DNA from: Helianthus annuus
Taxonomy: Eukaryota; Streptophyta; Magnoliopsida; Asterales; Asteraceae
NCBI RefSeq assembly: GCF_002127325.2
Contig: NC_035436.2
Coordinates: 14,642,066 to 14,706,065, forward strand
Direction: 5' to 3'
Length of the DNA: 64,000 bases
The stretch's first letter is position 1, and every line of letters starts with the position of its first letter. A program made the position numbers and the translations under genes. Under the pieces are notes generated by a model that was not told the DNA's origin, did not search any database, and saw only the letters and a list, made by a program, of their open reading frames with translations. Below, one piece after another: positions 1 to 12,280 of this stretch.

Positions 1-1587
1 CTCATGTTCATACATAACAAATTCAACTCAAACATTTCATCTAACACCTTGTGTGCGTACTACTTAACTAGCACATTATATAAACATATTAAGCACATCC
101 TACCAAGTCTTTCTAAAATCATGGCAATACATCATAAACACATAAATTCATCGAATATTCAGATTTCTTTAACATCAGTAAGCATAATTCAAGTTCATAT
201 ATCATACTATATCTATCATCACTTCAAAACCATCATAAATTTCATGTGGGTTTCATACATAAATGGGTTTACATGAAAACATCAATATACTTCGAATTTC
301 ATACTTCATTCTAGTCTTATGGACTAATTATAACCTTCTATCATCAATATTTTTACATACATTCACGGATTGCACAAATCCCACCAAATCAAACATCACT
401 AAATCACAAATTTCGACTTACTTGATGTTGGAGATACTCAATGATTAACATTCCTAGTTCATGCATACGATTAACCTTCAATTTCCCTTTCAATTTGATG
501 AATTTTGAGTTGTTAGGGTTTTGATTCTTCTGGCTCTTTCCCTCTCTCAATCGTACGCCCCAAAACCAAAACACTGACCTTTTTTTATTAAGTGTATTAA
601 TTCCACACTTTTCATTTCCACCCCCTCATTCTTTTAGAACATGCCACTTTCATCACATTTACATACTAACTTAGTTAACTTTCAGGTATACATAAAATCT
701 AGACTTACTAAAACTTGTAAAACTTTACAAATGGTAAAAATTATATTTACCATTTCTTTTTCGTCAAAATATTGTGATTGTAATTTTTTTATAATATGAC
801 ATACGAAAATTGGGATTTTACATGGACATTCATGTTTTACCCCTTTTATCAAACTCTTGCACACAATAAAATCAACCTGTACATATAACACCGGATCATA
901 GACTCACATCCCATCTATTTTCCTTATTCATGCACATACCAAGCTAGACCTTTAATCAACAGATTCTAATCGCATATCACTTTAATATTCATGAGTGCTA
1001 TTAAATCTAAACAAAGTGCACAAACGACAATCCTAATAACCAACACAACATACGCATAACGAAGTCGAGATATTATTTACTAACCGAGTTCTTTAATGAC
1101 AGGATGATATCTCACGAGGGGGGGGGGGTTCTGTGTCGCAATCAAGGAGGAATAGAAGGGAAACTAGGGTTGTAATTCTTGTATACGTAATCAGAAAGTT
1201 ATGGGCACCTCCACAACAATTTTACGTAATATAACACAAGGACATGTGGGCTCAAGAGGTGTGTGGGCTCGGTTTGCACTCCAATTGCTATGGGCCGAAG
1301 GATAGTCAAATACTTCATGTAATTTGTGTTTACCACAAGTAGTGGGCCAAAGTAGATTATAAGGTGATTAAAGTGTGTGTGCTAATCCTCATATGCGATA
1401 CATACGGCCCAAACACATGGCCTAATTACCCACTCAACATTTTCCCATCCGTTTTACGTTTAGAAAGTTTATTCCAGTTACGAGCGTTTAACGATTTATA
1501 TCATTGTAAGGGATGTACACGAGAATAAATAAGAAAATAGAATCATGAGACTAAAAGATACTAACCTTTCAAGTCCGGGTTGTCACA
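1..1587 (-). mobile_element. Partial LTR of element E0, running off the left edge
   Basis: On the minus strand the sequence starting at 1587 reads TGTGACAACCCGG, the same kind of LTR start seen at 53630 in this window. The E1 gag reading frame begins abruptly at 1588, so 1587 is best read as the outer end of a minus-strand LTR inserted in E1 gag. The remainder is non-coding and AT-rich, with a G10 run near 1119-1128. I see no primer binding site before position 1, so the LTR is longer than 1.5 kb or continues outside. The short open frames at 4-448 and 682-891 have no recognisable product. No target duplication can be tested because the other end lies outside. Confidence 0.5.
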
Positions 1588-2982
1588 TTGCTCGAGTTGT
1601 GCAAAAGATCGTCTCTGAGCTCCAAGGATCAAACACACCTCCATCCTCTGTGGACTCCAAGGCTGAGAAGCAAAAGCCTACAAAGTTCAACTATAATCAT
1701 TTCATATCTTGCAACCCTAAGTCTTTCACGGGCAGTGATGGGGTGACTGCTATGCTCGAGTGGTTCGACAGCATCGAGGTTACCTTCATTAACAGTGAGT
1801 GCCCAGATCACTTAAAGACTAGGAGTGCAACTGGAATGTTCCAAGGCAGAGTGTTGGAGTGGTGGTCGAATGAGAGAAACATCCGTTTAAATGAAGAAGC
1901 CTATGCTCTTCCATGGGCCGAGGTGTGAGAACTAATGATGCTTGAGTTCTGCCCTCCTCATGAACAACTAAAGCTTGAAGAAGAGTTTTGGCATCTGAAG
2001 CAGGTTGGTGATGATAACCTGGCTTATACTACCCGTTTTAAGCAGCTGAGTCTTATCGTTCCTCACTTGGTTTCGACTCCTAAGCGAATGATAACCAAGT
2101 ACATCAATGGCCTACCTCCTGCTATGTGTGATTCTACTGAAGCAGCTCAACTGGAAACTATTGAAGAAGTCTATCGTTTGGCAGCAAGTTTGAACAACAA
2201 TCGTGTGCGTGACCAACAGTTTGCTACTCCTGCTCCCTCCAAGTCTGCAAATCAAGTTACCCAGCAGCCAGGCGGCAACAAGAACAAGAAAAGGAAATCC
2301 CAGGGTCTGGATGTAATGTTATTACTCCTGCTACAAACTGTGCTGCTAAACCTGCTCCTGCTACTGCTGCTGCTAACCCTGCTGCTCCCGAAGCTAAGAA
2401 GCAATACACTGGGTCTCATCCCAAGTGTGCAACTTGCAACTACCATCATCCTGCTGCTTCTGCATGTTGTCTGTGCACCAACTGTAATCGCTATGGTCAC
2501 GACTTCTTACTGTCGTCAAGCTAACCCTACACAACAAGCTCAGCAAGCCCCAGCTCAGGCAACTCTACCAGTACCTCCAGCACCTCTGCAGAATTCTAGG
2601 CCAGTCAATGTTGTTCGTGCATGCTACAAGTGGGGAGATACTACCCACCTCCGTAACCAGTGTCCTCAGCTGAACCAGGGCCAGTAGCCAGCCGATCGTG
2701 GACGAGTGTTCAACCTTAATGCTAATCAGGCATGTAATGATAATGACGTTGTCAATGGTATGTTTCTTGTTAATAACCTTTATGCTTTGATTCTATTTGA
2801 TACTGGTGCTAACAAAATCTTTGTGTCCATTGAATTTGAGTCTTTGAAAAACTGTACACGCTCCAAGTTACCTGAATCATTCTCTGTTGAGGTCGCTAAT
2901 GGTAAGTCGATTCTTGTAAATTCTATCGTGCGTGATTGTTCCTTGATTCTTAACGATCACGTCTTCTCTATTGATCCTATAC
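1588..2982 (+). pseudogene. E1 gag and start of protease, broken
   Basis: Three open stretches (to 1928, 1935-2687, 2706 on) lie in one frame, separated by in-frame TGA (1926) and TAG (2685). Retrotransposon gag (capsid) features include ATGMFQGRVLEWWSNER and EFCPPHEQLKLEEEFWHLK, matching the E3 gag along its length. Between about 2310 and 2505 the real frame shifts: the Leu-rich reading is a shadow of an Ala/Pro-rich linker with CATCNYHHP and CTNCNRYGH Cys-rich motifs. A further zinc knuckle, CYKWGDTTHLRNQC, has its second Cys replaced by Trp. Protease begins with LILFDTGANKIFVS (active-site DTG kept) and is cut at 2982 by E2. The N-terminus is lost at 1588. The stop at 1926 is consistent with CGA to TGA decay. 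Confidence 0.8.
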
Positions 2983-4208
2983 TGTCACACCCCAATTTTC
3001 CACGTGTCACCGGTGGGCCCGGTGGGGAGTACGTGACGTAGTTGTTATCGTCATAGTCAAACCACACAATTTAAATGCACAGCGGAAGCAAAAATATATT
3101 ACAATCCGATATGAAGTAATATCCAATTATTACAAACGGAAAGTAAAAGATCCACAGGCGGATCGCAAAATAAAATAAAACATTGTTCAACAGACTTCAG
3201 GCATCTAAGCTTGCGAGACTTCTATTTGATGCTAGGAGAAACCAGCCTATTACGCTTAGTACCTGCACTTAGTCTTTTTGGGAAAATACGTCAGTTTTCA
3301 CTGGTAAATACAATTTAATGACTCATTTTGAAAAGGTTTTAAAAATTGATTTGAATGCACAAGGCACAAAACATTTTATAACTTGGGAATAATTAATCAA
3401 TTTAATCTTGTAAAAGAATTACATGTTCGTTATGCGTTCAGTCACCCAGTTCGTGCCGGGTTTAAGGTTAATTGACACACCACTTAGTATAAATCCGCGG
3501 CTGGAAGCCAACGATTATACCTTAATAAATATGGACACATTACCGGGTGTACGCCTACACCCGGGTGTCAAGGTCGTGGCCATTTCGTAAAATGATGCCA
3601 AGGATATCCGGGACATGGTCATTAAACTCCCAAAGGCGTAAAACAAACAAAACTAGTTTTCAAACGGGTCACATTGATAATACCCAACTACTAATGAGTT
3701 AGGGTCAATTGCCCGACCAAGCGGTATTTAATATACCGTACCCCAAGCCCGTATAAGGGAAAATAAGTTAAAAGTATTTACCTGAGCTAAATATAAATTT
3801 AATCCCAGCCATATACCACCAAGCAAGTACAGATAGCTTTTACTGGGCTCCTAAATCTGGAACGAAGGTTTTTAATAACCTATTAGATTTCTAACGGGTC
3901 TTTAATTTGGCCTAAGCCTAGACCGGTTAGTTCTTAAATGAAGATTACGGTTTAAACGCACGATAAGGCGAAGACCGTCTTAGAATGTGGTTTTGACCCA
4001 ACAAGCTTGCATACTTGTTTAATATGGGTAACTTAATCACATTCTGGATTTTGAGATCGAAAAGATATGGTTTGACCCGTTTCGGCTATAATGGGTAAAC
4101 TAGTTACCTACGCCGATCCGAACGCATAAAGTGCGTAACGAGCAACCATAAGAGTCAAATACAAGTTTCCTAAGTTAATATGCCTTAAACATGTTGTGAT
4201 ATCAGAAT

Positions 4209-4213
4209 GATAC
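4209..4213. repeat. E3 target-site duplication, left copy (GATAC)
   Basis: GATAC directly precedes the left LTR of E3 and recurs at 14740-14744. The uninterrupted E2 copies read AATGATACCTTCC (around 24030 and 33325), which proves both the target and the 5-bp duplication. Confidence 0.95.
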
Positions 4214-6667
4214 TGTCACACCCCATCCAATGGCGGAAACATCGGGATGAGACGAAGTGTGAAGATTGCTCGAGACATCATAACGCTATTTGTGACAATA
4301 ATTTAATAATTCAAATTTCATTTCCAAACTTCAAGTAGTCATCAATACAAGATCCCAAATAACAACAAGTTTAATCAAAATAACAAACCAACATAACCAA
4401 AATTCGATACAACATATTAAACCTAGCGTCTAAGTGTGTATCTAGGCATCGTGCTACCTCTTTCATTTCATCATCATCAACCTGTAACATGTTTAAAATA
4501 CAATTCAATGCAAAAGCAAAGGCGAGTATACAAGTTTGGTACATACATAGCATAAGATAAAAGTGTGAACAATCCCTCATAGCAAGCATGCGATTCAAGA
4601 TAAACATTAAATATGGCATGTGTCTAACATATCAAACCAAGAAAACGCAACTTGCTCATGACATAACCAAAGTTTCAGTAGAGGCGGGTCGTTAATCCTA
4701 TAGCGCTACATATGTCAAGGTTAGGCTCGTACGAAGTTAATGATAAGTTCAACACATAAGAATCACCCAAGTTTAAAGTATCAAGCTATCACGTATACAA
4801 GCATGTTATAGGAATGTTCATGTGTTTAAGCAAAATGTTCATGTGTAAGTTTTTGATAAGTAAACATGTTACACCCCAAAAGTGGTAAAAGTAAAAAGGG
4901 GAAAAGTACGAGTATACTCACGGTTTACAAGTGGTGACTTGAAATTCCGAGAGCAAGTTTGTAGATGAATTAGTTCGGAGCACCTTGTCCTTCTACACAA
5001 GGAAACGTAGGTGTGTGAGTTTGGCGTATAACGGAAGATTATAGATTCGGAGTTTTTAAAATATATAGAAAGTAACATAGGTGAAAATAATCATCTTGTA
5101 CACATAACTCTTGTTCTTGACACTATTGAAACTCAAAAGAGTTGGTATGATTTCATGGATTCTAAGATCCATTAGAGTCGTAACAAGGGCATGGTCATAG
5201 ATGATGTAACGTCCACTTAACAAATAACTATTAAGTCATCATCAAGTCTTAGTTACTTAGATGTATACATATAGAATAGCTTAGGTATTATATAGTTTAC
5301 AAGTCTTATGATTCAAGCATGAGGTAGGAGATTAATGTCTCCATTTAGGTACCTCTTTGTGTCATAGAATACATACATGAGGTAGGAAGAGCAAGCTTCC
5401 ATTTAGGCACCTCTATTGTTCACCACTACACTTGTTGTTATAAACAACAAGGAGGGTCATGAACATACAAGTATCAAGGTATTAACAACAACTAATCTAT
5501 AGAAAAACATCAAGTAATGAGTGGATTCTTATGAAGGATAGCCCAAGCTAATCCAACCATCACACATTCAACAAGTTTCACACTTGAACATTACTTGTGG
5601 GTAAAACCCTAATTAAAAACAGAAAGTTTATGATGTCTTAGCCTCTGATTTAGATGTCTCAACCATGTTTTTAAGCTTAACCAACCATAAGAGGGGTTGT
5701 AAGCATTAGGACATTGGTTTGAGATGTGTTTCACACAAGTTAGATGAAGTTTGCATAAGTTTGAAACAAAACAGAAAGTTTTAGTCCATTTTAGGGCAAA
5801 TCCAAGCCTGATTCTTCCAAGGAAAAACCAAGGATTCAAACCCAAGGACATAACAAAGCAATAGGAAGAAGAACCAAGTGATTTGGCTAAGAAATAAGCA
5901 AGTTACACTCACTTTAGTGAAGTTACAAGAATCTGTCCAAAACTCAGATTTGTTGCAGATTGAGAGTGAATTTGTGAGGATTAGAGAGTTGTGAAAGTGT
6001 CAAATGGGTTGGAGAAGGTGGGTATTTATAATGAATGAGTTAGAAGGTGATTGGAGGTGATTAGAGGTGGATTAAAGGTGATTGGGTGAGGTTGGTTAAT
6101 GGGATTTCGTGCATAATCAGCTCAAGAAACACAATCTGCCGAAAACAGGGGCTCGCGTAGCGCGAGCATCAAGCCCCATACCCGTCTCGCTACGCGACGG
6201 GGTCCAATTTTCTGGATTAAGTTTGAAAAATGACAATTTGGCCCCTGTAGTTCATAGTTTAGGGTTTTTAAGAGTTTTAGGGGATGTTCTTGTTATATAA
6301 GCATTGTTTAAGGGCAAGACAAGTATGTTTATCATAAACCAAGTATAATTGAGTGCATGAATGTCGAAATTAAGTATCGTTCTCGTTCAAAACACGTTCA
6401 ATGCATAAGTTTAGTTTAATTATAAGTTTCGCACATAGTTTCCAAGAATAACAATTAGACATTGATTGATTCACGAAGTCGAACATACGAGCATACATAG
6501 AGTGTGTATAACATAAATGTAACAAAATACAAGCTTCATTAATGATCCAAGTCTCGGTTTGATAATGATTACAAAGAAGGAACGATTACAAGACTACAAA
6601 GTTTCCAAAGATCGAAATACGAACAAAGCTTTCTATAAATGGAAAGTACAAAAAGCCGGGCGTTACA
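4214..6667 (-). repeat. E3 3' LTR (left)
   Basis: 2454 bp, TGTCACACC...GGGCGTTACA on the plus strand, nearly identical to 12284-14739. It contains a GC-rich palindrome pair at 6151-6201. The second palindrome carries one mismatch compared with the other LTR. The small open frames at 4371-4619, 4869-5078 and 5609-5851 recur in the other LTR and are not genes. Confidence 0.95.
6151..6201. repeat. Palindromic cassette in E3 3' LTR
   Basis: CTCGCGTAGCGCGAG (6-bp arms, 3-base loop) is followed by a GTCTCGCTACGCGAC-type hairpin. The core of the second, CGCTACGCG, is the reverse complement of the first, so both local hairpins and one larger hairpin can form. Confidence 0.8.
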
Positions 6668-6681
6668 GTCTCCCCTCCTTT
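6668..6681 (-). other. E3 polypurine tract
   Basis: On the minus strand AAAGGAGGGGAGAC abuts the 3' LTR start TGTAACGCCC. This is the expected plus-strand priming site of reverse transcription. Confidence 0.85.
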
Positions 6682-6701
6682 AGGAAATTTCGTCCCGAAA
6701 T

Positions 6702-9305
6702 TTAGGAAGACTCGGGGAAAAGATGAGGATACTTCGACTTCATTTCACTTTCAAGTTCCCAAGTAAATTCAGCGCCACGCTTTCCTTCCCATCGAACCTT
6801 GACAATAGGAATTCGACTGCGCCTCAATTGCTTGGTTCCTTGGTCCATGATTTCGACCGGTTTTTCCACAAAGTGAAGCGTTTCGTTGACTTGCAAGTCT
6901 TCGAGGGGAACGTGAAATCCTTCGTCAGCTAGACATTTCTTTAAGTTGGAAACGTGGAAGACAGGGTGTACATTGCTAAGTTCTTCGGGCAGGTCTAGTC
7001 TATACGCAACCTCGCCAATCCTCTCGAGAATTTTGAAAGGACCGACGTAGCGAGGTGCGAGTTTCCCTTTCTTGCCAAATCGAATCACGCCCTTCCAAGG
7101 GGATACCTTGAGAAGTACGAAGTCACCTGTCTCGAATTCCATAGGTTTGCGTCCTTTGTCAGCGTAACTCTTTTGTCGGTTCCTGGCTTTCAATAAGTTG
7201 TCTCGAACCTGTAAAATCTTGTCCGTCGTCTCTTGTATAAGCTCGGGACCGGTGAGTTGGGCTTGACCAATCTCGTGCCAACAAATAGGCGAACGACACT
7301 TACGACCATACAATGCTTCGAAAGGTGCCATTTGAATACTCGCGTGATAACTGTTATTGTACGAGAATTCGACCAAAGGCAAGTGTGAATCCCAGTTGCC
7401 ACCAAAATCTATTACGCATGAACGAAGCATATCCTCTAAGGTTTGGATAGTACGCTCGGTTTGACCGTCAGTCTGAGGATGGAAGGCAGTGCTAAGGTTG
7501 AGTTTAGTACCCATAGCAGATTGAAAAGTTTGCCAGAGACGAGACGTAAAACGAGCATCACGATCAGAAATGATGTCGATGGGAATACCATGACGACATA
7601 TTATCTCCTTCATGTAGACCTTAGCCAATTTCTCGACTTTGAAATCTTCACGAATAGGGAGGAAGTGAGCTGACTTGGTCAACCGATCAACGATTACCCA
7701 AATGCTGTCATGACCAGCAGTAGTGCGAGGAAGCTTAGTGATAAAATCCATGGCAATGCTCTCCCATTTCCAGATAGGAATCCTGGGTTGTTTGAGTAAG
7801 CCAGAGGGACGTTGATGTTCAGCTTTCACTTTGGAACATGTGAGACATTTTGAGACGAAAGTGGCTATATCCTTCTTCATTCCAGGCCACCAATAGGATG
7901 TACGCATATCATGGTACATCTTGTCGGCACCAGGGTGAATAGAATACTTCGTGTTATGGGCCTCCTTCATCAGGAATTTGCGAAGATCATCACGGTCGGG
8001 AATCCAGATACGATTGAGATAGTATAAAATGCCATCAGATTTGGACACGAGACTATTTTCAGCACCACATTGCATCTCGTTGTAGAGGTTACCCTCATTA
8101 ACGGATGTGTACTGAGCGTTACGTATGCGATTTTGAAGATCGTGGACGAGTTGGAAACAACGGATACTTTTGACATGAGTTTTGCGACTAAGAGCGTCGG
8201 CTACTACATTCGCTTTACCTGGGTGGTATTTGATTTCGCAATCGTAGTCGTTTAACAATTCCACCCAACGACGTTGACGCATGTTTAGTTCCTTTTGGTT
8301 GAAGATGTGTTGAAGGCTCTTATGGTCGGTGAAGACCACACATTTAGTACCATAGAGGTAGTGTCGCCAAATCTTCAATGCAAAAACGACTGCACCAAAT
8401 TCAAGGTCGTGGGTAGTATAGTTTTTCTCATGAATTTTGAGTTGTCTCGATGCGTAAGCGATAACCTTGTCACGTTGCATAAGGACGCAACCAAGGCCAA
8501 GGTTTGAAGCGTCGCAATACACGACAAAATCATCGTTACCATCAGGAAGCGTTAGGATAGGAGCATTGCAAAGCATGTCCTTGAGCGTTTGAAAAGACTC
8601 CTCTTGTTCGGGACCCCAAACAAAAGGTCTCTCTTTTTGAGTCAAGGAGGTCAAAGGAACAGCGATTTTTGAAAAGTTGGAGATGAAACGACGATAGTAA
8701 CCAGCAAGACCAAGAAACGAACGGATTTCAGATGGGGATTTAGGTGCGATCCAATTCTTCACAGCTTCGATTTTAGCGGGGTCAACGTGAATTCCAAGTT
8801 CGTTGACAGTATGACCAAGGAATTGAACCTCTTTTAGCCAAAATTCACACTTGGAGAATTTGGCGTATAGACGTTCAGTACGAAGGAGTTCAAGGATAAG
8901 GTGCAAGTGTCGCTTATGCTCTTCTTGCGTCTTGGAATAGATGAGAATATCATCGATGAAGACGATCACAAAACGGTCCAAGTATGCTTTGCACACGCGG
9001 TTCATTAAATCCATGAAGACAGCAGGTGCGTTGGTCAAACCAAAGGGCATGGCCACGAACTCGTAATGACCATAACGTGTACGGAAGGCGGTTTTAGGTA
9101 CATCTTCTTCGAGTACTCGAAGTTGATGATACCCAGAACGAAGATCGATCTTTGAAAAGCAGGTCGCGCCTTGCAATTGGTCGAAGAGGTCATCAATGCG
9201 AGGAAGAGGGTATCGATTTTTGATAGTAAGCTTGTTGAGCTCACGATAGTCAATACACATACGAAATGATCCATCTTTCTTTTTGACAAACAAAACGGGG
9301 GCGCC
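6702..9305 (-). pseudogene. E3 pol: RT, RNase H, integrase, chromodomain
   Basis: About 865 codons, continuous with the upstream gag-PR frame except for one in-frame TAG at 9306-9308, where relatives have Trp before [16 protein letters not shown] shows [16 protein letters not shown] and the intact catalytic box [13 protein letters not shown]. RNase H shows [21 protein letters not shown] and [12 protein letters not shown]. Integrase has an HHCC zinc finger (IHPGADKMY ... CLTCSKVK) and a DDE core ([30 protein letters not shown]). A C-terminal chromodomain-like segment ends [20 protein letters not shown]...KYPHLF. The chromodomain is thought to guide integration to heterochromatin. Apart from the single stop, pol looks undamaged. 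The Met that opens the conservative ORF is internal and not the true start. Confidence 0.93.
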
Positions 9306-10196
9306 CTAAGGAGAAGTACTAGGGCGTATAAAGCCTTTGTCAAGAAGCTCTTGAAGTTGACTCGAGAGCTCTTGCATCTCAGAGGGTGCTAAACGATAGG
9401 GGGACTTAGCGACAGGCGTAGCACCAGGCACTAAATCGATGCGAAAATCGACAGAACGAGCAGGAGGAAGACCAGGAAGATCGTCGGGGAATACATCCGG
9501 AAAGTCGCGTACAACAGGAACGTCGCTTATGCTTGGGCCTTTGTCCTTCTTTTCCACAATGTGGGCGAGAAAGGCGAAGGTACCCTTGCGTAAGCATTTG
9601 TTTGCTTCGATACACGACATAAGCTTAAGGCCTTGAGAAGGCTTTTCACCATAGACGTGTAGAGAATCACCATTTGGAAGAGGAAGGCGGACAAACTTTT
9701 CAGAACAAACAACCTCAGCACGAACTTGCCTAAGCCAGTCCATGCCTACTATGATGTCAAAGCTACCCATTTGCATAGGTATAAGGTTGATCGAAAACGT
9801 ATGATCGTTGAGAATCAAGGAACAATTGGAGAGAACGGAATTGACAGAGACGGTTTTACCATTAGCGACTTCGACAGCGAAAGATTTTGGCAACTTAGAG
9901 CGTTTACACTTGAGCAAGGACTCGAATTCTAACGACACAAAACTTTTATCGGCGCTAGTATCAAATAAGCATGAAGCATAGACATGGTTAACGAGAAACG
10001 TACCAGTAATGACGTCGTTTGCGTTTTGAGCCTGAGCTGTGGTGAGGAGGAAAGCTCGACCCCTAGCGGGTTCTTGAACCTGTTGTTGTTGTTGCTGGGG
10101 TTGTGGCTGTGGTAGTTGCTGTCGAGGCTGTTGTGGTTGATATCGTTGAGGACACACATTGGCCATATGGTTGGTATCACCACACATGAAACATGC
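9306..10196 (-). pseudogene. E3 C-terminal gag zinc knuckle, protease, RT entry
   Basis: Same frame as gag and pol, bounded by a TGA at 10194-10196 and a TAG at 9306-9308. It starts with an intact CCHC knuckle CFMCGDTNHMANVC, then a Gln/Pro-rich linker, then retropepsin. The protease active site reads LFDTSADKSFVS: the usual DTG is DTS, a single G-to-A change that probably impairs catalysis. The flap-like FDIIVGMDWL follows, then FPDVFPDDLPGLPPAR and YRLAPSEMQEL, the usual lead-in to RT. The TGA is consistent with CGA to TGA, and the TAG with TGG to TAG. Confidence 0.9.
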
Positions 10197-11297
10197 TCAC
10201 ACAGGAGCGACTTGGGTTGGAGCTAAGAGAGCTTGGTTTTGGTTGACATGAGTGGTGTAGCGGCAGAATGGGGCGGTATGCCCACCTCGGCCACACCTGT
10301 CGCACTTCCTACATTGAGTGTTTAGAGGGTGATGATATCGGCACTTGTCGCACTTTGGGTGCATTCCAGTATAAACCTTGCGTGGAGTTTCATTGTTGGT
10401 AAAAGCAGGCACAGTTTGTAGAGGTTGTGGGTTTGGCGGAGTGACGACCGCACAATTTTGGCTCGAAGCCTTCCGCTTCTTGCCTTGGTTCCTCTTAGAT
10501 TGTTGGGAGGGTTTGGGCTCATCAGAAGAGTCAACGGTAGCTTGGTGTGAATTCTTTGTTGAAACCTTGTCAAAGGTTCCATGAAGAACGCAGTTGTTGT
10601 TAAGTTCGGTGGCTATACGAAAAGCATCTTCAATGGTTTGGGGATTGGCAGAGGCAAGGTGGTTTGTCAGGGAAGGTGCAACACAACGGACGAATTTGGC
10701 TACGGTTTTAGGTACGGTTTCAACTTGTCCAGGGCAAAGAACACTGAGTTGTTTAAAGCGCGTAATCAGGCCATCCATGTCACTCCCCTTCTGAGTAAGG
10801 TTCCAAAATTCGTTCTCCAATTTTTGGAGTTCATGAGGAGGACAGAAGTGGTCTTTCATAAGCTGTTTGAGATCGTCCCAAGGCATAGCATGTGCAACCT
10901 CGTTTCCCCTTTTGTTGCGTTCAGTCGCCCACCACTCGAGTGCCTTTTCACGAAACACCCCAGTTGCATTCAAGGTTCTTAGTTCGTCAGGGCAACCACT
11001 TTGCAAGAAGGTAAGCTCGATGGCATCAAACCAGTTCATCATGGCGGTAGCGCCATTCTTGCCAGTAAATTCTAAGGGTTTACAAGCCATGAAGTGCTTA
11101 AATTGGAAGGTCGATTTGGGTTTGTCTGCCCTTGAGTCAACAGAGCCATGCGGTGAATCAGTTTGAATCTTGCTAACGATGTCGGGTAGGACTTTAGCAA
11201 ATTGTTTGGCCATGAATTTCATGCAATCTTTTTGAGACATGGCGGAGGAAGTCGAACCCTTCTTAGACTTGAGTCTCTTGGAGGAACTAGACGACAT
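10197..11297 (-). pseudogene. E3 gag capsid region
   Basis: 366 codons from ATG at 11297 to the TGA at 10194. A Ser/Lys-rich N-terminus precedes a standard retrotransposon gag domain (residues about 95-215: FREKALEWWATERNK, HFCPPHELQKLENEFWNL, ITRFKQLSVLCPG). A basic linker (KRNQGKKRKASS) and a Cys/His-rich region (CDKCRYHHP, CDRCGRGGH) follow near the C-terminus. The stop separates this capsid region from the CCHC knuckle at 10190-10130, so the natural gag extended farther. Gag would form the virus-like particle in the cytoplasm. The start is supported by homology to E1 gag just downstream. Confidence 0.9.
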
Positions 11298-12262
11298 CTA
11301 AAAGATTGAAAGAGAAGGAAAGGATGAGACTTTGATCATTAATTGAAAACAAGGTTTGTGTATGTAAAAGCAAGTAAATGTTCATGTACCAAGTAAAGTT
11401 CACATAGAGCGTAAGTTTCCAACATAAATTCAACAAGTATAACACATAAGTTGCGTAAAGGGGTATAAATTTAGTTTGTTCACGAGGATTATTATTGTTT
11501 GTGATTGCGGTAACGTGCGAAATGATTTAAAACGACATTTCGAAACGAATGAACGTTCAAGTATAAAATCACATATAAATTGAGATACATAAAAGAGAGG
11601 CTCAATAAAACATAGGAATGTTTCGGGTAGAGAAACGTCGTCAATTCCAAAGTGGGTCGAAAATCCTTTCAATTTAGAGATATTGTGCCTTGGCCTATAA
11701 GTAAGATACTCTCGTCGAGAAGCGATTAACGGTATCTTACCCTTCCGGTTACTACACATCTCTAAATGATTGGAACATTCGGGACTTTGGCGAGAATAAA
11801 AATCAAGGAATGGGACTTAATCGACAAGATGCGGGTTTCACCCCTAACTTGACGATTTCGTACCCTAAATGTGGTTGGTACTTGTCAGCCAAAATAAAAT
11901 TTTGACACTTTGACAAGGGTCCACTAGAGTTGAAATGGAAATTACCATTAAGTTGTGGATATCACTCCTAGCTTAATGGTGAAATTTCGTGCAAAATAGA
12001 TAAAAGGTGGAGTGAGAGTCGTTTACCAAATTGTGGGTTTCACGCCTATTTTGGTAAATTCGTCTCGTTGATGTAACAAGATCATGAAATCGCATAAGTG
12101 TATTCGTGCTAGCCTTAGGAAAGGCATATAATTTTAATAACAAGAAGTGTAGCTAGGAAGCATGTAAGGTAGAGTACAAATGTTTTAAACAACAAATAAG
12201 AGACAAAGTTCCTAAAACTATAGACTAGGGCAAAAGCATGGCAATTTTCCTAATTCCCTATA
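11298..12262 (-). other. E3 untranslated leader between PBS and gag
   Basis: About 965 bp with no recognisable coding, between the primer binding site and the gag ATG. The minus-strand open frame at 11430-11759 has no recognisable family. The region holds several short direct repeats of the type GTGGGTTTCACGCC / GCGGGTTTCACCCC on the plus strand (near 11829, 11955 and 12034). Confidence 0.6.
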
Positions 12263-12280
12263 GTTATGGCTCTGATACCA
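12263..12280 (-). other. E3 primer binding site (initiator-Met tRNA)
   Basis: Minus strand TGGTATCAGAGCCATAAC, three bases inside the 5' LTR end. It is complementary to the 3' end of plant initiator tRNA-Met, the usual primer of Tekay-type elements. Confidence 0.9.

Noticed and set aside
2252..2500. Leu-rich open frame in E1 gag resembling a membrane segment
   Set aside because: It is the out-of-frame reading of an Ala/Pro linker. The true frame gives Cys/His motifs matching E3 gag.
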